A stretch of DNA of 64,000 nt, taken from Lithodes maja. Lineage: Eukaryota > Arthropoda > Malacostraca > Decapoda > Lithodidae. The position numbers were made by a program, and so were the translations under genes. The notes under the pieces are model-generated. The model did not search any database and was not told where the DNA came from. It was given only the letters and a program-made list of their open reading frames with translations. The stretch spans positions 1 through 64,000 of the forward strand of contig JBAKBP010001612.1 of the NCBI GenBank assembly GCA_037953745.1. The letters run 5' to 3'. Below, piece by piece: positions 44,729 to 55,539 of the stretch (within the stretch, counting starts at the first letter, position 1; each line of letters opens with the position of its first letter).

Positions 44729-45170
44729 ATCTATCTATCTATCTATTGCCTGACGCCGTGATCCCCGAAGGGGTGGCCACGAACGAACCGCCCCCATGCA
44801 CCTCTGTCCCCAGTCAGTCGACGCCCCTCCTCCCAACCAGCACCGCCTTCATTCATATACTTCCTCACTCCATCCTTCCACCTCTCCCTCTCTGTCCTTC
44901 CACCTCGCTCTCGTACACACTCTTAGTCAATCTCTCGCTTTCCATATGGCCAAACCATCTCAAGTTGTTCCTTTTCACACTTTCCAGCACATCTACCTCC
45001 ACACCACACCTCCTTCTTACTTCCTCATTTGTCTGTCTATCCCTCCATGTAACTCCGCACGCACTTCTCAAGTAACTCATTTCCACCACTCTCACTCTTG
45101 GTCTGAGTCTCTTCCCGAACGTCCATGCTTCGCTTCCGTAAGTTAGTGTCGGGATTACCACACTGTCATG
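44729..45170 (-). pseudogene. RTE-like LINE, 3' part (left of the LTR element)
   Basis: On the minus strand, from the LTR insertion point: VIPTLTYGSEAWTFGKR, then SACGVTWRDRQTNEEVRRRC, then NNLRWFGHMESERL, and after frame loss the 3' end GGCGTCAGGCAATAG followed by a (TAGA)n tail. The YGSEAW and LRWFGH motifs are typical of the C-terminal region of RTE-like LINE proteins, and a short microsatellite tail also fits RTE. It continues the fragment at 54671-55175; the LTR element lies between them. Confidence 0.75.
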
Positions 45171-47017
45171 TGTTACGACCGGGCACTCGGGTACACTAGG
45201 GCTCTTACACAGGACTCGAGTATGGCTCGCTGCCACAACGGAAACACACGATCCCAACCCCAGAGTACTGCCAGCCGAACAAAAAACGCCACTACCCTCC
45301 AGAGTTCTATCTGCTATAACGGGGTATACAAGAACTCGGTACTAGCGTTTCACACAACAGACTAATAACAAGACGGGAGTTATCTAGTCTGGTCAACAAT
45401 CAAACAAAGAAGAAAGTACTACAACACTAAAGAATAGTGTTGGCCGAAGCCGAAGTAATCCACCCTTGACTAAGAACTTAAGAAGTCCTCCACCCTCTAC
45501 TTCGGATCGGCACTATTACGTTACGTTAAACAATAGTCCTCGAGCATCAAGCAAGGAATCTTCTGATAAAGTTAGATGCTTCTCGAATACTCGTAAGAAG
45601 TAAGTATCGGATTTTGAACAGCAATTCAATAAGTAACACACTGGCAATTAAAGGCTTTAAGTTGACATAAGAAGAATTATAAGAATAGACAATAGTAAAT
45701 AGCAAACATTAAGAAGAAGTACTCCGACAATGCACTGACAATAGCCTACTAGGATTGTGCTCGTGGGCCACTAATCTCTAAAGTAGCTAAGCGTGCCACA
45801 CATGAAATCAATAGTGCATAAACAATAACATACATAAGGAGAAGCTTCAATACTATACTGTATCTGCTGGTCGAGCAAAGTCTAGCTGGGATATCTAAGG
45901 TTAGGAAACAATGGCTGAGCAAGCGGCTCGTAGCCTAGCGAGGTCCTTAAGACTGTGCGGCCAAATTACGTTAATTGACGGGATGCTCTCTTGAGAGATC
46001 CAGATCGCTAGTATCTGGTTCTCTCCTGGCGATCCTCTCAAAGTCAAGCAAACGAGATAGCACAGTGTTGGGTGGCAGAGGCAAAAGCCCTCACTCGCAA
46101 CACAGTGCTAAACTCTCAAGGTACACAGTCAGAAAGACCACCTAGGCTTCCCACGTCTCCGTTGCAATTGTACCGGTTCAACCAAAACCTAGTACTCATA
46201 GGAAATCACAACTCCCGAAACCTTATCCCAGTCTAGCATTACCTAAACCAGCAGAAAACAGGAACATGGATAATCGTACACAGGGAAATGCATATACGAG
46301 TGCAACAAACATCAATCAATCCTATTCTAGTTATCCCTTCCAAAATAGGCTATCTAACAGGCATATATCTCGTGAGAACTCAAGCGATAATACTTTGGCT
46401 GACTAAATCTGCACCAAAGGGATCATGGGTTAAAAAGGGACGAGAAGAGAAGAAGATAGGCTGTTCAGAGAGTAGAGAAAGTTCACATCAGTCGGAAGAA
46501 TATGGATAGTTGCAAGGGATATGAGAAGTCGCTCTGCCTGATGAGTTCTAAAGAATTGTGGCGAGGACCTCTCCTTTTTATACTCGGCCCTCTAGCGGCA
46601 TATCGCAAACTACTAAGGACCGCCCACTGACAATCATTACGTCATATTCTCTCTCAATCTGGGATCGACAAAGGATTTCCCACGCGCTTGAGGAGGGAGG
46701 AGGGAGGAGGGAGGAGGGAGGGAGGCCTACCTACCTCGTGGCGCGCTCACTGGCCGTCGTTACATAACTCTCTCTCTTCTCCTCATTATATATAAGTCCC
46801 ACACACAATACTTATATCTAATGATATAAAATAGAACTCGTTGACTTAGAAGAAAACAAAATACATAATTATAATACTTATAGTACAACGGCTCACATAA
46901 ACTGAGTTAGGAAACTCTACACGGACTACAGCCAAAGTTCCTGCCCTGACGATCCTAGCGAGAGTGGGGTCTGACTGAGCGTTCTGTACAGCATGCTCAT
47001 ACTCGGCATGCGTCACA
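45171..47017 (-). repeat. 3' LTR of the Gmr1-like element
   Basis: 1,847 bp, equal in length to the other LTR. I saw two base differences by eye (near 45852 and 46669). It contains a TATAAAAAG core-promoter candidate on the minus strand at 46582-46574 and a GGAGGGAGGA repeat at about 46690-46720. Confidence 0.9.
46574..46582 (-). promoter_or_regulatory. TATA box candidate in 3' LTR
   Basis: TATAAAAAG in the U3-like part; the matching site in the 5' LTR is the functionally relevant copy. Confidence 0.4.
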
Positions 47018-47028
47018 CCTCCCCCAAG
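47018..47028 (-). promoter_or_regulatory. Polypurine tract
   Basis: On the minus strand CTTGGGGGAGG lies directly before the TGTGACG start of the 3' LTR, the standard place for plus-strand DNA priming. Confidence 0.75.
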
Positions 47029-47528
47029 ATTTTACTTGCTCAACCCTGAGCTAAAATCTGACACGCAGAACCTCATCAAACCCCTCACACCCAGCGACCG
47101 CATGGCACTAAAACAACGCTGAGTTTATCACTAAAACACATCTTATAAAAAAAAAATTCACATTTCATAACTCCTCCCAACAATAGCAAAAGACATAATA
47201 TCATGCTCCCAGAGCGAGCTTACAGCAGCTCAGCCGTTTGATAGTTCGTGGACTACTCAAACTCTATAGGCTATGACAAACTTATACAATTATCTATAAC
47301 AAAAGAAAGAGTTTTTTTATGATTTTTATATTTTAATATGTTTTTTCCGGCTGCACTATAAGGGCAGCCTATTTTTTCTTCTATACCAAACGCTCAACTC
47401 CTGCTTTACGACCCAATACGCTGGGCTACAACCGCGAGCCAACAAGCACCAAGCGCAAAATACTACTCAAACTAAAGCAGGAGGCTACCCGTGTGTCAAT
47501 CTCTCCGGGATCATACACCTGTGATAGC
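47029..47528 (-). other. Element 3' non-coding region between pol stop and polypurine tract
   Basis: About 500 bp without a supported ORF; no envelope-like frame. Confidence 0.6.
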
Positions 47529-50500
47529 CTACGACTGATCATCTACCCTCGATAAACAATCCGCGATCACATTGTCACATCCCGCAATATGACGGATGTC
47601 CAGGTTATACTCCTGCAACATCAAAGACCACCTGGTCAGTCTCATATTGCGATTGTGAAATTGATTTAGGAATCTCAAAGGGTGATGATCAGTGTAGATA
47701 ACCACGACTGGGCCATAGGCTGGAACATACACCTCGAAGTGCCTGAGCGACAGCACAATCGCCAGTAATTCCTTTTCTATTGTAGAATAGTTCTTTTGTG
47801 CAGCATTGAACTTCTTAGAAAAGAAACTTACTGGGTGTTCCACACCTTCATTGTCTGTCTGTAGCAAGACGGCACCAGCCCCTACACCACTAGCATCTGT
47901 TGCCAGCTGAAAAGGCCTGTTAAAGTCTGGGGCCCTGAGTATCGGGTGAGTACACAGCAAATGCTTCACCAAATTAAAAGCCTTTTCACACTCAGGCGCC
48001 CACAAAAACTTTTTGTCTTTAGATAACAAATCTGTGAGAGGTGCCAACACCGTGGAGTAACCTTTTATAAAGCGTCTGTAGTAGCCTATCATACCCAAGA
48101 ATCTCATAATCTGCTTCTTGGTGGTTGGGTGCGGAAATTTATTGATAGCCTGTACCTTGTTCTGAGGAGGGCACACCTGTCCCCTTCCCACTACAAACCC
48201 AAGGTACTGCACAGTGGCTTTTACGAAGTCACACTTTGCCAAATTTACTACCAGACCTGCTTCACTAAGTTTCCGGAACAAGGTCTCCAGGTGCTCACAA
48301 TGGCTCTCAAAGTCGTCATCATAAATGATTACATCGTCCAAGTATACGGTGCAATTTGGAATGTCCTTGACAATTTCATTCATCAGGTTCTGAAACGTTG
48401 CTGGTGCATTCTTAAGTCCGTAGGGCATAACATTACACCGGTAAGTACTCCCGTCCACCACAAAACCACATACCTCTTTAGCACGCTCGGACAAAGGTAC
48501 TTGCCAGTAACCTTTTACTAAATCTACTTTAGACAAAAACCGAGCATTACCAATTTTATCAACACTATCATCAACCCGAGGAAGAGGATATGGGTTAGTT
48601 GGAGTCAAACCGTTTAGCCTACGGAAATCAATACAGAAGCGTACCTTGCCATCTGGCTTAGGCTGCAGTGTTACGGGGGAAGTCCATTTAACGGTGCCTT
48701 TCTCTATCAACCCTCTACCGAGCATATACTCCAACTCATCCCTCAGAGCGGGTAGTTTTATGGGGGGCACACGGTACGGGATTGACTTAAAGGGTAGATG
48801 GTCCCCCACGTCAACATCATGCATAGCCTGAGTAGTGAGGCCTGGGTGTTCAGCAAATACAGTGGGGTATGAACCGAGCAACTGACGGATAGCTTCAAAC
48901 TGCGGCTCAGGCAAATGAGCTATAGCCTCGTCAGCCCTTAGGCTCGAGTTCCCCGCCCACTGATCCGCTGAAACATGGTGATCCCAGCTATCCTCCTCTG
49001 AAGCTTGACTGTCCCCCTCTCCTTCTCCACCACGGCCGCAACAAGCCAACACAGGGACAGTGAGAGGCTCAGAGGGGCGCCTCACATACTCTTTTATCAG
49101 GTTCACGTGACATAACTGGTTCTTTTTCCTCCGGTCTGGAGTGGCAACAAGGTAATCTAGGTCCGAAATTTTCTCCACAATTTTATAGGGTCCAGTATAC
49201 TTCGCAGACAAGGGGTTACCAACCAAAGGCAACAAAATTAATACCTCTTGTCCTACAATGAACTTCCGGAGCTTCACTTTGCGATCATACCTGTCCTTCA
49301 TTAAAGCTTGTGATCCTGTTAAATTCCGACCTGCCATCTCCAGACTCTTAAGCATGCGCTCACGGCTTTCAAACACATACTTTAACAAGGAACAAGGCTG
49401 CACAGTTCCTTCCCAAATTTCCCGCAGCATATTAAGGGGGCCCCTGACGCGGTGTCCAAAAATCAGCTCGTTTGGACTAAATCCCAGGCTCTCACCAGGC
49501 ACTTCCCGAGCAGCAAACAGTACATACGGCAATCCAAGATCCCAATCTCTTCCGTTGTCAGCACAATAACACCTGAGCATGCTTTTAAGGGTGGCATGCC
49601 ACCGCTCAAGCACCCCTTGGCTCTCAGGGTGATACGCTGACGATACCACCGCCCGTATCCCATGCTGTTGCATTGTTTGCTTAAAGAAATTGGAGGTGAA
49701 ATTGGACCCCTGGTCAGACTGAATCTCCTCCGGGTACCCGTACCTTGAAAAGTACCACAACAAGTTACTGACTACCGTCTTAGCCATGCCGTTTTTCATG
49801 GGGTATGCATCGGGGTATCTAGTGGCAACATCCATGATGGTTAACAAAAATTTATTACCAGCCTTTGTGGGAGGGAGTGGACCAACCATGTCAACAACAA
49901 TCTTACTAAAAGGTGGCCCAATTACAGGAATAGGGTGCAACGGAGCTTTAGGAATAACTTGGTTTGGTTTCCCGACCCGTTGACAAATATCACATGAGGT
50001 TATCCATGACTGCACATGAGACTTCATCCCCGGCCACCAAAACAACTTCCCCAAAGCCGCCACCGTTTTTCTTACCCCCAAATGTCCTGCCAGCGGTGTG
50101 TCATGCGCCAAACTCAGTAGGCTATCCCTGCACTCCCGCGGCACCACCAACTGGTCCACTACTCCGGACCCCTTTTTCCAGCTACGGTTAGGGTCTTGAA
50201 AACGCCGATAGAGGATGCCATCTAAATAAAAAAAATCTCCCGGCTGTGCATCACCGTCCTCGTCGAGCTCCACAGCTCCATTAGCACACGTTTGGAGCTC
50301 AGGGTCCTCCAGCTGCAACCGACGTATATCTGAGGGTGCCAAGCGATCTAACTGCTCCCGGAGCAATGCATGACCCTCCCCGATACTGGGCTGCTCCCTC
50401 TGTCTCTCTCGATGTTCATAACGTTGCTGTCGTGGAGACTCGTCATGCCCAGCCTCGTCACTCTCGATGACAGGCCCAGGGGCTACTCCAGAACTAAGTA

Positions 50501-52385
50501 ATGGTGCTAATACTGAATCACCCAGGAGAGCCGCCGAGTCAAAACTCTTAAAACCAACTCCAGCTTTAGCCTCCTCCTGTTGATCGTTCCTCTGCTGGTC
50601 TGAAGACGGAGGACTAGGCTGTGACACTTTAGCTGCCCGAGCTCGGGTTTCAGCACACGCCATGGGTTGTGCCTGGCACCGCTCGACCCACTCTCGCTCT
50701 TCCCTACTCACGTCGGCCGGCCTCTCGGCAACGACTAAGGGTAGAACCTCAGAAGCGGGCATTGCAAAGTCGTTGCCGAGAAGAAGGTCGACGCCCTCCA
50801 CTGGCAGTTTCTCCACAATCCCAACATCCAATTCACGTGCCACACCATCCACCTCCAACTCCAACCGCACCAGCGGGTATGACCGAGTTGCATTAATACC
50901 CTGCACCACTACCACCCGAGCCGCATTTATAGGGTAGCCAGTCAAGTTTTTCATCAAAGTCTGGGAAGCACCTGTATCACGCAAGACCTCTACTCCATGC
51001 TTGCGCCCCGCCCACATCACGCAACCCCGTCCTCTATGGTCGCAAAAAACATCCTGAGCAGGGTTCGAGCCTCCCAGGTGCTTCTGCACTGGCTGTGCCT
51101 CAGCCTCTGACGAACTGCCCCGGGCAAACTCAGAAGACTTCAGAGACACACCAATGTTGCAGGCCAAAGACACAGCTGCTGTAGGTGGTTTGCTAGGACA
51201 GACTCTTGCAAAGTGCCCCTTTTTATGACATTGATAACACTCTAACTCCCCTTTGGGCTTCCCTTGGTACTGGGAAGGGCCCGGCCCCTTCTTAAATGGG
51301 ACGGTGCTAGTCTTGTGGTCAGTCTTGGTATCGTAACTCTTGTACTTGTTTGCATAAGATATATTACTAACTCGGGGGGGTGGGGCGTCACGCCCCTTGT
51401 TACCTGCCTCACTACGCTGGGCAGACCCGCACCCACGAATTAATGATAGCCGGAGGTCAGCCATCTCAGCTGCCTCCTGTAGAGTTTTTGGATTCTTTTC
51501 TTTAATAGTTAAAGTCATTTCTGCACCTGTACACTTATAAAACTGCTCGAGCAGAAACAGCTCAGTCAACTGTTCGGCCGTCTCAGCTTTCTCAGAACGT
51601 GTCCAGTTTGTAAGTGCATCTTTTAAGTCCCGGGCATGTTCAAGAAAGGTCGCCTCCCTAGTCTTTGTAACACCCCGAAACTTCAATCGATATGTTTCTG
51701 GTTGCAACTCGTATGCCCGTAGGACAGCTCTCTTCAATTCTGGGTAGTCAATGCAAGACTCTAAAGGCAGGGCATCATAAGCCTTCAGACCCTTACCCGT
51801 AAGTCTTGAGGAGACCAGAGCTGCCCACTTCTCTTCAGGCCAATTATGCTCCCTACACTTCTTCTCAAAACGATTAAAAAATTCTGTGACTTCAGTTTCA
51901 CTAAATGCCGGCACCAATTTGACTAAGTGAGACAAGGACTGTTCTCTTACTTGGCCCTCACGGCCCATCCGAGTCCCTGTCGACTCTGCACGAGTCTTAT
52001 CTAAATCTATTTGAGCACAATATTTCTCTGAGTCGTATCTAAGCTCAGCCTCGTGTCTCCTAATCTCAGCCTCAATCTCCTTCTCACGCCTCCTAGACTC
52101 AATCTCATGCTTCTTCGTCTCAATCTTAGCCATCTCAAGTTTAAATATCATATCTGGAGACAGGCAGGAAGAGGGAGCTGCCACTACTGAAGGAGGGGGG
52201 GGCAAGAACTGGGGAACCACCATACGCACCGCCCGAGGGCACTCCAATCTTCCAATTCTCATCCCTCTGTGGGAGAGTGCTAACCTCCGGCAACTGAGTG
52301 GACGGCACTGTGGGAGTCGAGTGAGAGGGGATCTGGGGAGGAACCCCCCCAAACGCCCTCTCCTCCGAAACCCCATGTCGCCCAC
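47529..52385 (-). CDS. pol: Gag-Pol of Gmr1-like element, integrase upstream of RT
   Basis: Open for 1,618 codons. The first ~95 residues are an out-of-frame reading of the gag start (see 52141-52638); real gag sequence begins about MAKIETKKHEIE with a charged coiled coil. In order: CCHC zinc knuckle CYQCHKKGHFARVC (about 383-396); aspartic protease DTGAS (about 470); integrase zinc finger (HDTPLAGH, CDIC; about 760-800), catalytic core with VVDMVGPL, SDQGSNF and ERW (D-35-E spacing in the last pair; about 832-925) and a GPY/F module (KYTGPYKIVEK); reverse transcriptase from about 1187 with DFRRLN, FSKVDL-like LSKVDLVKGYWQ and YLDDVIIY (about 1348); RNase H with ATDASGVGAGAVL, EKELLAIV and YTDHHPL (about 1495-1570). 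It polymerises and integrates element cDNA. All catalytic residues that I can identify are intact. Confidence 0.9.
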   Translation of the reverse strand: MGDMGFRRRGRLGGFLPRSPLTRLPQCRPLSCRRLALSHRGMRIGRLECPRAVRMVVPQFLPPPPSVVAAPSSCLSPDMIFKLEMAKIETKKHEIESRRREKEIEAEIRRHEAELRYDSEKYCAQIDLDKTRAESTGTRMGREGQVREQSLSHLVKLVPAFSETEVTEFFNRFEKKCREHNWPEEKWAALVSSRLTGKGLKAYDALPLESCIDYPELKRAVLRAYELQPETYRLKFRGVTKTREATFLEHARDLKDALTNWTRSEKAETAEQLTELFLLEQFYKCTGAEMTLTIKEKNPKTLQEAAEMADLRLSLIRGCGSAQRSEAGNKGRDAPPPRVSNISYANKYKSYDTKTDHKTSTVPFKKGPGPSQYQGKPKGELECYQCHKKGHFARVCPSKPPTAAVSLACNIGVSLKSSEFARGSSSEAEAQPVQKHLGGSNPAQDVFCDHRGRGCVMWAGRKHGVEVLRDTGASQTLMKNLTGYPINAARVVVVQGINATRSYPLVRLELEVDGVARELDVGIVEKLPVEGVDLLLGNDFAMPASEVLPLVVAERPADVSREEREWVERCQAQPMACAETRARAAKVSQPSPPSSDQQRNDQQEEAKAGVGFKSFDSAALLGDSVLAPLLSSGVAPGPVIESDEAGHDESPRQQRYEHRERQREQPSIGEGHALLREQLDRLAPSDIRRLQLEDPELQTCANGAVELDEDGDAQPGDFFYLDGILYRRFQDPNRSWKKGSGVVDQLVVPRECRDSLLSLAHDTPLAGHLGVRKTVAALGKLFWWPGMKSHVQSWITSCDICQRVGKPNQVIPKAPLHPIPVIGPPFSKIVVDMVGPLPPTKAGNKFLLTIMDVATRYPDAYPMKNGMAKTVVSNLLWYFSRYGYPEEIQSDQGSNFTSNFFKQTMQQHGIRAVVSSAYHPESQGVLERWHATLKSMLRCYCADNGRDWDLGLPYVLFAAREVPGESLGFSPNELIFGHRVRGPLNMLREIWEGTVQPCSLLKYVFESRERMLKSLEMAGRNLTGSQALMKDRYDRKVKLRKFIVGQEVLILLPLVGNPLSAKYTGPYKIVEKISDLDYLVATPDRRKKNQLCHVNLIKEYVRRPSEPLTVPVLACCGRGGEGEGDSQASEEDSWDHHVSADQWAGNSSLRADEAIAHLPEPQFEAIRQLLGSYPTVFAEHPGLTTQAMHDVDVGDHLPFKSIPYRVPPIKLPALRDELEYMLGRGLIEKGTVKWTSPVTLQPKPDGKVRFCIDFRRLNGLTPTNPYPLPRVDDSVDKIGNARFLSKVDLVKGYWQVPLSERAKEVCGFVVDGSTYRCNVMPYGLKNAPATFQNLMNEIVKDIPNCTVYLDDVIIYDDDFESHCEHLETLFRKLSEAGLVVNLAKCDFVKATVQYLGFVVGRGQVCPPQNKVQAINKFPHPTTKKQIMRFLGMIGYYRRFIKGYSTVLAPLTDLLSKDKKFLWAPECEKAFNLVKHLLCTHPILRAPDFNRPFQLATDASGVGAGAVLLQTDNEGVEHPVSFFSKKFNAAQKNYSTIEKELLAIVLSLRHFEVYVPAYGPVVVIYTDHHPLRFLNQFHNRNMRLTRWSLMLQEYNLDIRHIAGCDNVIADCLSRVDDQS

Positions 52386-52638
52386 GCAACACCCAGGAAA
52401 TCAGCTCCCCCTTGGACATCCCTACTACACTGGATCTGCCCAAAACCTTGGCTATCAGGTGCAAGCCATAAATATCCACCCCAGTCAGCCTCCCCTCCGT
52501 CACATGGTACTGCTTACTCACAAAAAGTCTAGCATCCTCCTCACTAGTTACTAACGGCACCTCCTCAAATGGCATCTCTCGCTCCTCGTCAGTACTAGGG
52601 CACGACATACTGAAGTTCACAAAAAATTCTCGAGACAA
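52141..52638 (-). CDS. gag: Gag N-terminal region of Gmr1-like element
   Basis: 165 codons from the first ATG after the primer-binding site; a second Met (MSCPSTDEE) follows at residue 12. It is acidic at first, then has a stretch (DIYGLHLIAKVLG...SKGELISWVLRG) that resembles the SAP-like helical start of other gypsy gag proteins, then a Pro/Ser-rich linker. It overlaps the start of the long frame and changes frame around an 8-C run (plus strand G-run near 52194-52201). Either a 1-bp slip in this copy, an assembly error, or a programmed frameshift separates it from the rest of gag. Its role as capsid N-terminus is inference. Confidence 0.65.
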   Translation of the reverse strand: MSREFFVNFSMSCPSTDEEREMPFEEVPLVTSEEDARLFVSKQYHVTEGRLTGVDIYGLHLIAKVLGRSSVVGMSKGELISWVLRGRHGVSEERAFGGVPPQIPSHSTPTVPSTQLPEVSTLPQRDENWKIGVPSGGAYGGSPVLAPPSFSSGSSLFLPVSRYDI

Positions 52639-52807
52639 AAGTGTTAAACTCCCTTATGTAAGCACTAATTACTAAATTAACTGGAGTCTCTTAAATGCTC
52701 TCCTAATTGCCTTACAAAAAAAAAATATTCTTCAATATGTACGCTAAAGTACGAACAAACAAATGTTGTACAACTCTGCAAAAAAATTATACTGTTCACA
52801 AAATCCT

Positions 52808-52821
52808 AAGCAAGGTCGCCA
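52808..52821 (-). promoter_or_regulatory. Primer-binding site
   Basis: Two bases inside the 5' LTR the minus strand reads TGGCGACCTTGCTT. The TGG start pairs with a tRNA 3' CCA. I could not assign the tRNA with certainty; the TGGCGACC start resembles sites assigned to tRNA-Arg in other gypsy elements. Confidence 0.7.
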
Positions 52822-52823
52822 TT

Positions 52824-54670
52824 TGTTACGACCGGGCACTCGGGTACACTAGGGCTCTTACACAGGACTCGAGTATGGCTCGCTGCCACAACGGAAACAC
52901 ACGATCCCAACCCCAGAGTACTGCCAGCCGAACAAAAAACGCCACTACCCTCCAGAGTTCTATCTGCTATAACGGGGTATACAAGAACTCGGTACTAGCG
53001 TTTCACACAACAGACTAATAACAAGACGGGAGTTATCTAGTCTGGTCAACAATCAAACAAAGAAGAAAGTACTACAACACTAAAGAATAGTGTTGGCCGA
53101 AGCCGAAGTAATCCACCCTTGACTAAGAACTTAAGAAGTCCTCCACCCTCTACTTCGGATCGGCACTATTACGTTACGTTAAACAATAGTCCTCGAGCAT
53201 CAAGCAAGGAATCTTCTGATAAAGTTAGATGCTTCTCGAATACTCGTAAGAAGTAAGTATCGGATTTTGAACAGCAATTCAATAAGTAACACACTGGCAA
53301 TTAAAGGCTTTAAGTTGACATAAGAAGAATTATAAGAATAGACAATAGTAAATAGCAAACATTAAGAAGAAGTACTCCGACAATGCACTGACAATAGCCT
53401 ACTAGGATTGTGCTCGTGGGCCACTAATCTCTAAAGTAGCTAAGCGTGCCACACATGAAATCAATAGTGCATAAACAATAACATACATAAGGAGAAGCTT
53501 CAATACTATGCTGTATCTGCTGGTCGAGCAAAGTCTAGCTGGGATATCTAAGGTTAGGAAACAATGGCTGAGCAAGCGGCTCGTAGCCTAGCGAGGTCCT
53601 TAAGACTGTGCGGCCAAATTACGTTAATTGACGGGATGCTCTCTTGAGAGATCCAGATCGCTAGTATCTGGTTCTCTCCTGGCGATCCTCTCAAAGTCAA
53701 GCAAACGAGATAGCACAGTGTTGGGTGGCAGAGGCAAAAGCCCTCACTCGCAACACAGTGCTAAACTCTCAAGGTACACAGTCAGAAAGACCACCTAGGC
53801 TTCCCACGTCTCCGTTGCAATTGTACCGGTTCAACCAAAACCTAGTACTCATAGGAAATCACAACTCCCGAAACCTTATCCCAGTCTAGCATTACCTAAA
53901 CCAGCAGAAAACAGGAACATGGATAATCGTACACAGGGAAATGCATATACGAGTGCAACAAACATCAATCAATCCTATTCTAGTTATCCCTTCCAAAATA
54001 GGCTATCTAACAGGCATATATCTCGTGAGAACTCAAGCGATAATACTTTGGCTGACTAAATCTGCACCAAAGGGATCATGGGTTAAAAAGGGACGAGAAG
54101 AGAAGAAGATAGGCTGTTCAGAGAGTAGAGAAAGTTCACATCAGTCGGAAGAATATGGATAGTTGCAAGGGATATGAGAAGTCGCTCTGCCTGATGAGTT
54201 CTAAAGAATTGTGGCGAGGACCTCTCCTTTTTATACTCGGCCCTCTAGCGGCATATCGCAAACTACTAAGGACCGCCCACTGACAATCATTACGTCATAT
54301 TCTCTCTCAATCTGGGATAGACAAAGGATTTCCCACGCGCTTGAGGAGGGAGGAGGGAGGAGGGAGGAGGGAGGGAGGCCTACCTACCTCGTGGCGCGCT
54401 CACTGGCCGTCGTTACATAACTCTCTCTCTTCTCCTCATTATATATAAGTCCCACACACAATACTTATATCTAATGATATAAAATAGAACTCGTTGACTT
54501 AGAAGAAAACAAAATACATAATTATAATACTTATAGTACAACGGCTCACATAAACTGAGTTAGGAAACTCTACACGGACTACAGCCAAAGTTCCTGCCCT
54601 GACGATCCTAGCGAGAGTGGGGTCTGACTGAGCGTTCTGTACAGCATGCTCATACTCGGCATGCGTCACA
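52824..54670 (-). repeat. 5' LTR of the Gmr1-like element
   Basis: Minus-strand transcription starts in this LTR. It contains the same TATAAAAAG motif at 54235-54227. ORFs of 60-100 codons in it are duplicated in the other LTR and are not genes. Confidence 0.9.
54227..54235 (-). promoter_or_regulatory. TATA box candidate of the 5' LTR
   Basis: GAGTATAAAAAGGAGAGG on the minus strand, about 435 bp into the LTR; a plausible core promoter for the element RNA. A second AT-rich site (TTATATATAA) lies about 210 bp upstream. Confidence 0.45.
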
Positions 54671-55169
54671 CATGCAAGGACTTCTTCACTTCCATACTGA
54701 CCACTCTATTTCTTGTTACTGCTTTCAACGTTCCTACAACCCTCTTCCCCTGTTGCACCCTCTCCCACACTTCTTCATCCATAGTCCCATCTTTACTCAA
54801 CACACTGCCCAGATACTTAAAAGAGCTGACAATCTCCATAGCCTGGCCGTTCAACTTCACCTCACACTCTGTGACTTCACCCCTTTCGAAGACCATAACC
54901 TTGTTCTTCCCCGCATTTACCTTCAAATTCCGTTTTTCGCACACTGTTCCAAACTCATTTACCAGACCCTGCAACTCCCATTCATTATCGCTCATCAGAA
55001 CTGTATCATCCGCAAACAACAGTATAGGCAGCTTCCACTCATTTCCCTCCCTTTTCAGCAATACACTGCTCTTCATAGTATTTCTTTCATGACTCCATCC
55101 ATACATACAGTAAACAACCACGGGGACATCACACACCCCTGTTTCAACCCAACACTCAGGTCTAAGAAC

Positions 55170-55175
<6 letters not shown>
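54671..55175 (-). pseudogene. RTE-like LINE, RT part (right of the LTR element)
   Basis: On the minus strand KQGCVMSPWLF (one frame), then after a frame change REGNEWKLPILLFADDTVLM, CEKRNLKVNAGKNKVMVF and SFKYLGSVLSKDG. These are RT motifs 4-7 with an intact FADD catalytic motif. It ends KKSLH at the LTR insertion; the next residues continue at 45166. A frameshift and an AT microsatellite at 55176 interrupt it on the 5' side. Confidence 0.8.
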
Positions 55176-55222
<47 letters not shown>

Positions 55223-55224
55223 CA

Positions 55225-55286
<62 letters not shown>

Positions 55287-55290
55287 CGGT
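55176..55290. repeat. (AT)n microsatellite with CAGTA interruptions
   Basis: Two long (AT)n runs separated by TATACAGTATATA and ending ACGGTACAGTATATG. Confidence 0.95.
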
Positions 55291-55539
55291 ACAGTATATG
55301 TATAAATTGTCCCTTGCTTGTCAATTCTCTCTCGTTTCTTATCTACTTCCTTCATTAGCTTGTATATTTTCTTAAATTTCTCAAATATTGCCTTCCTTTC
55401 TGTCAATATTTTTTTCCGTTTTCTCGCATATTTTCCTTCCCCTTGTCATGCCCCTTTTTATATATACAGCAAAGATAAATTTCCTAATTGATGTAAATCA
55501 TAGAATCGTTCAGAAGAAACAAGGACTCGCTATAGATAC

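Larger units (their letters stand above)
45171..54670 (-). mobile_element. Complete Gmr1-like Ty3/gypsy LTR retrotransposon
   Basis: The 9,500-bp element comprises two 1,847-bp LTRs, a primer-binding site, a gag start, a long gag-pol frame with PR-IN-RT-RH order and a polypurine tract. CATG flanks it at 45167-45170 and 54671-54674. Both LTRs start TGT and end ACA. The order integrase before RT departs from ordinary gypsy elements and matches the Gmr1-like group first described from cod. There is no envelope ORF. The LTR similarity and open pol frame indicate a very recent insertion. Confidence 0.9.

Noticed and set aside
45168..54420. Small plus-strand ORFs present twice (near 45.2/52.8, 46.3/53.9 and 46.6/54.2 kb)
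   Set aside because: They lie in the two LTRs and are duplicated with them; no domain is recognisable.
54672..55358. 228-codon plus-strand ORF
   Set aside because: Antisense of the RTE-like RT fragment plus an AT microsatellite coding for Ile-Tyr repeats.
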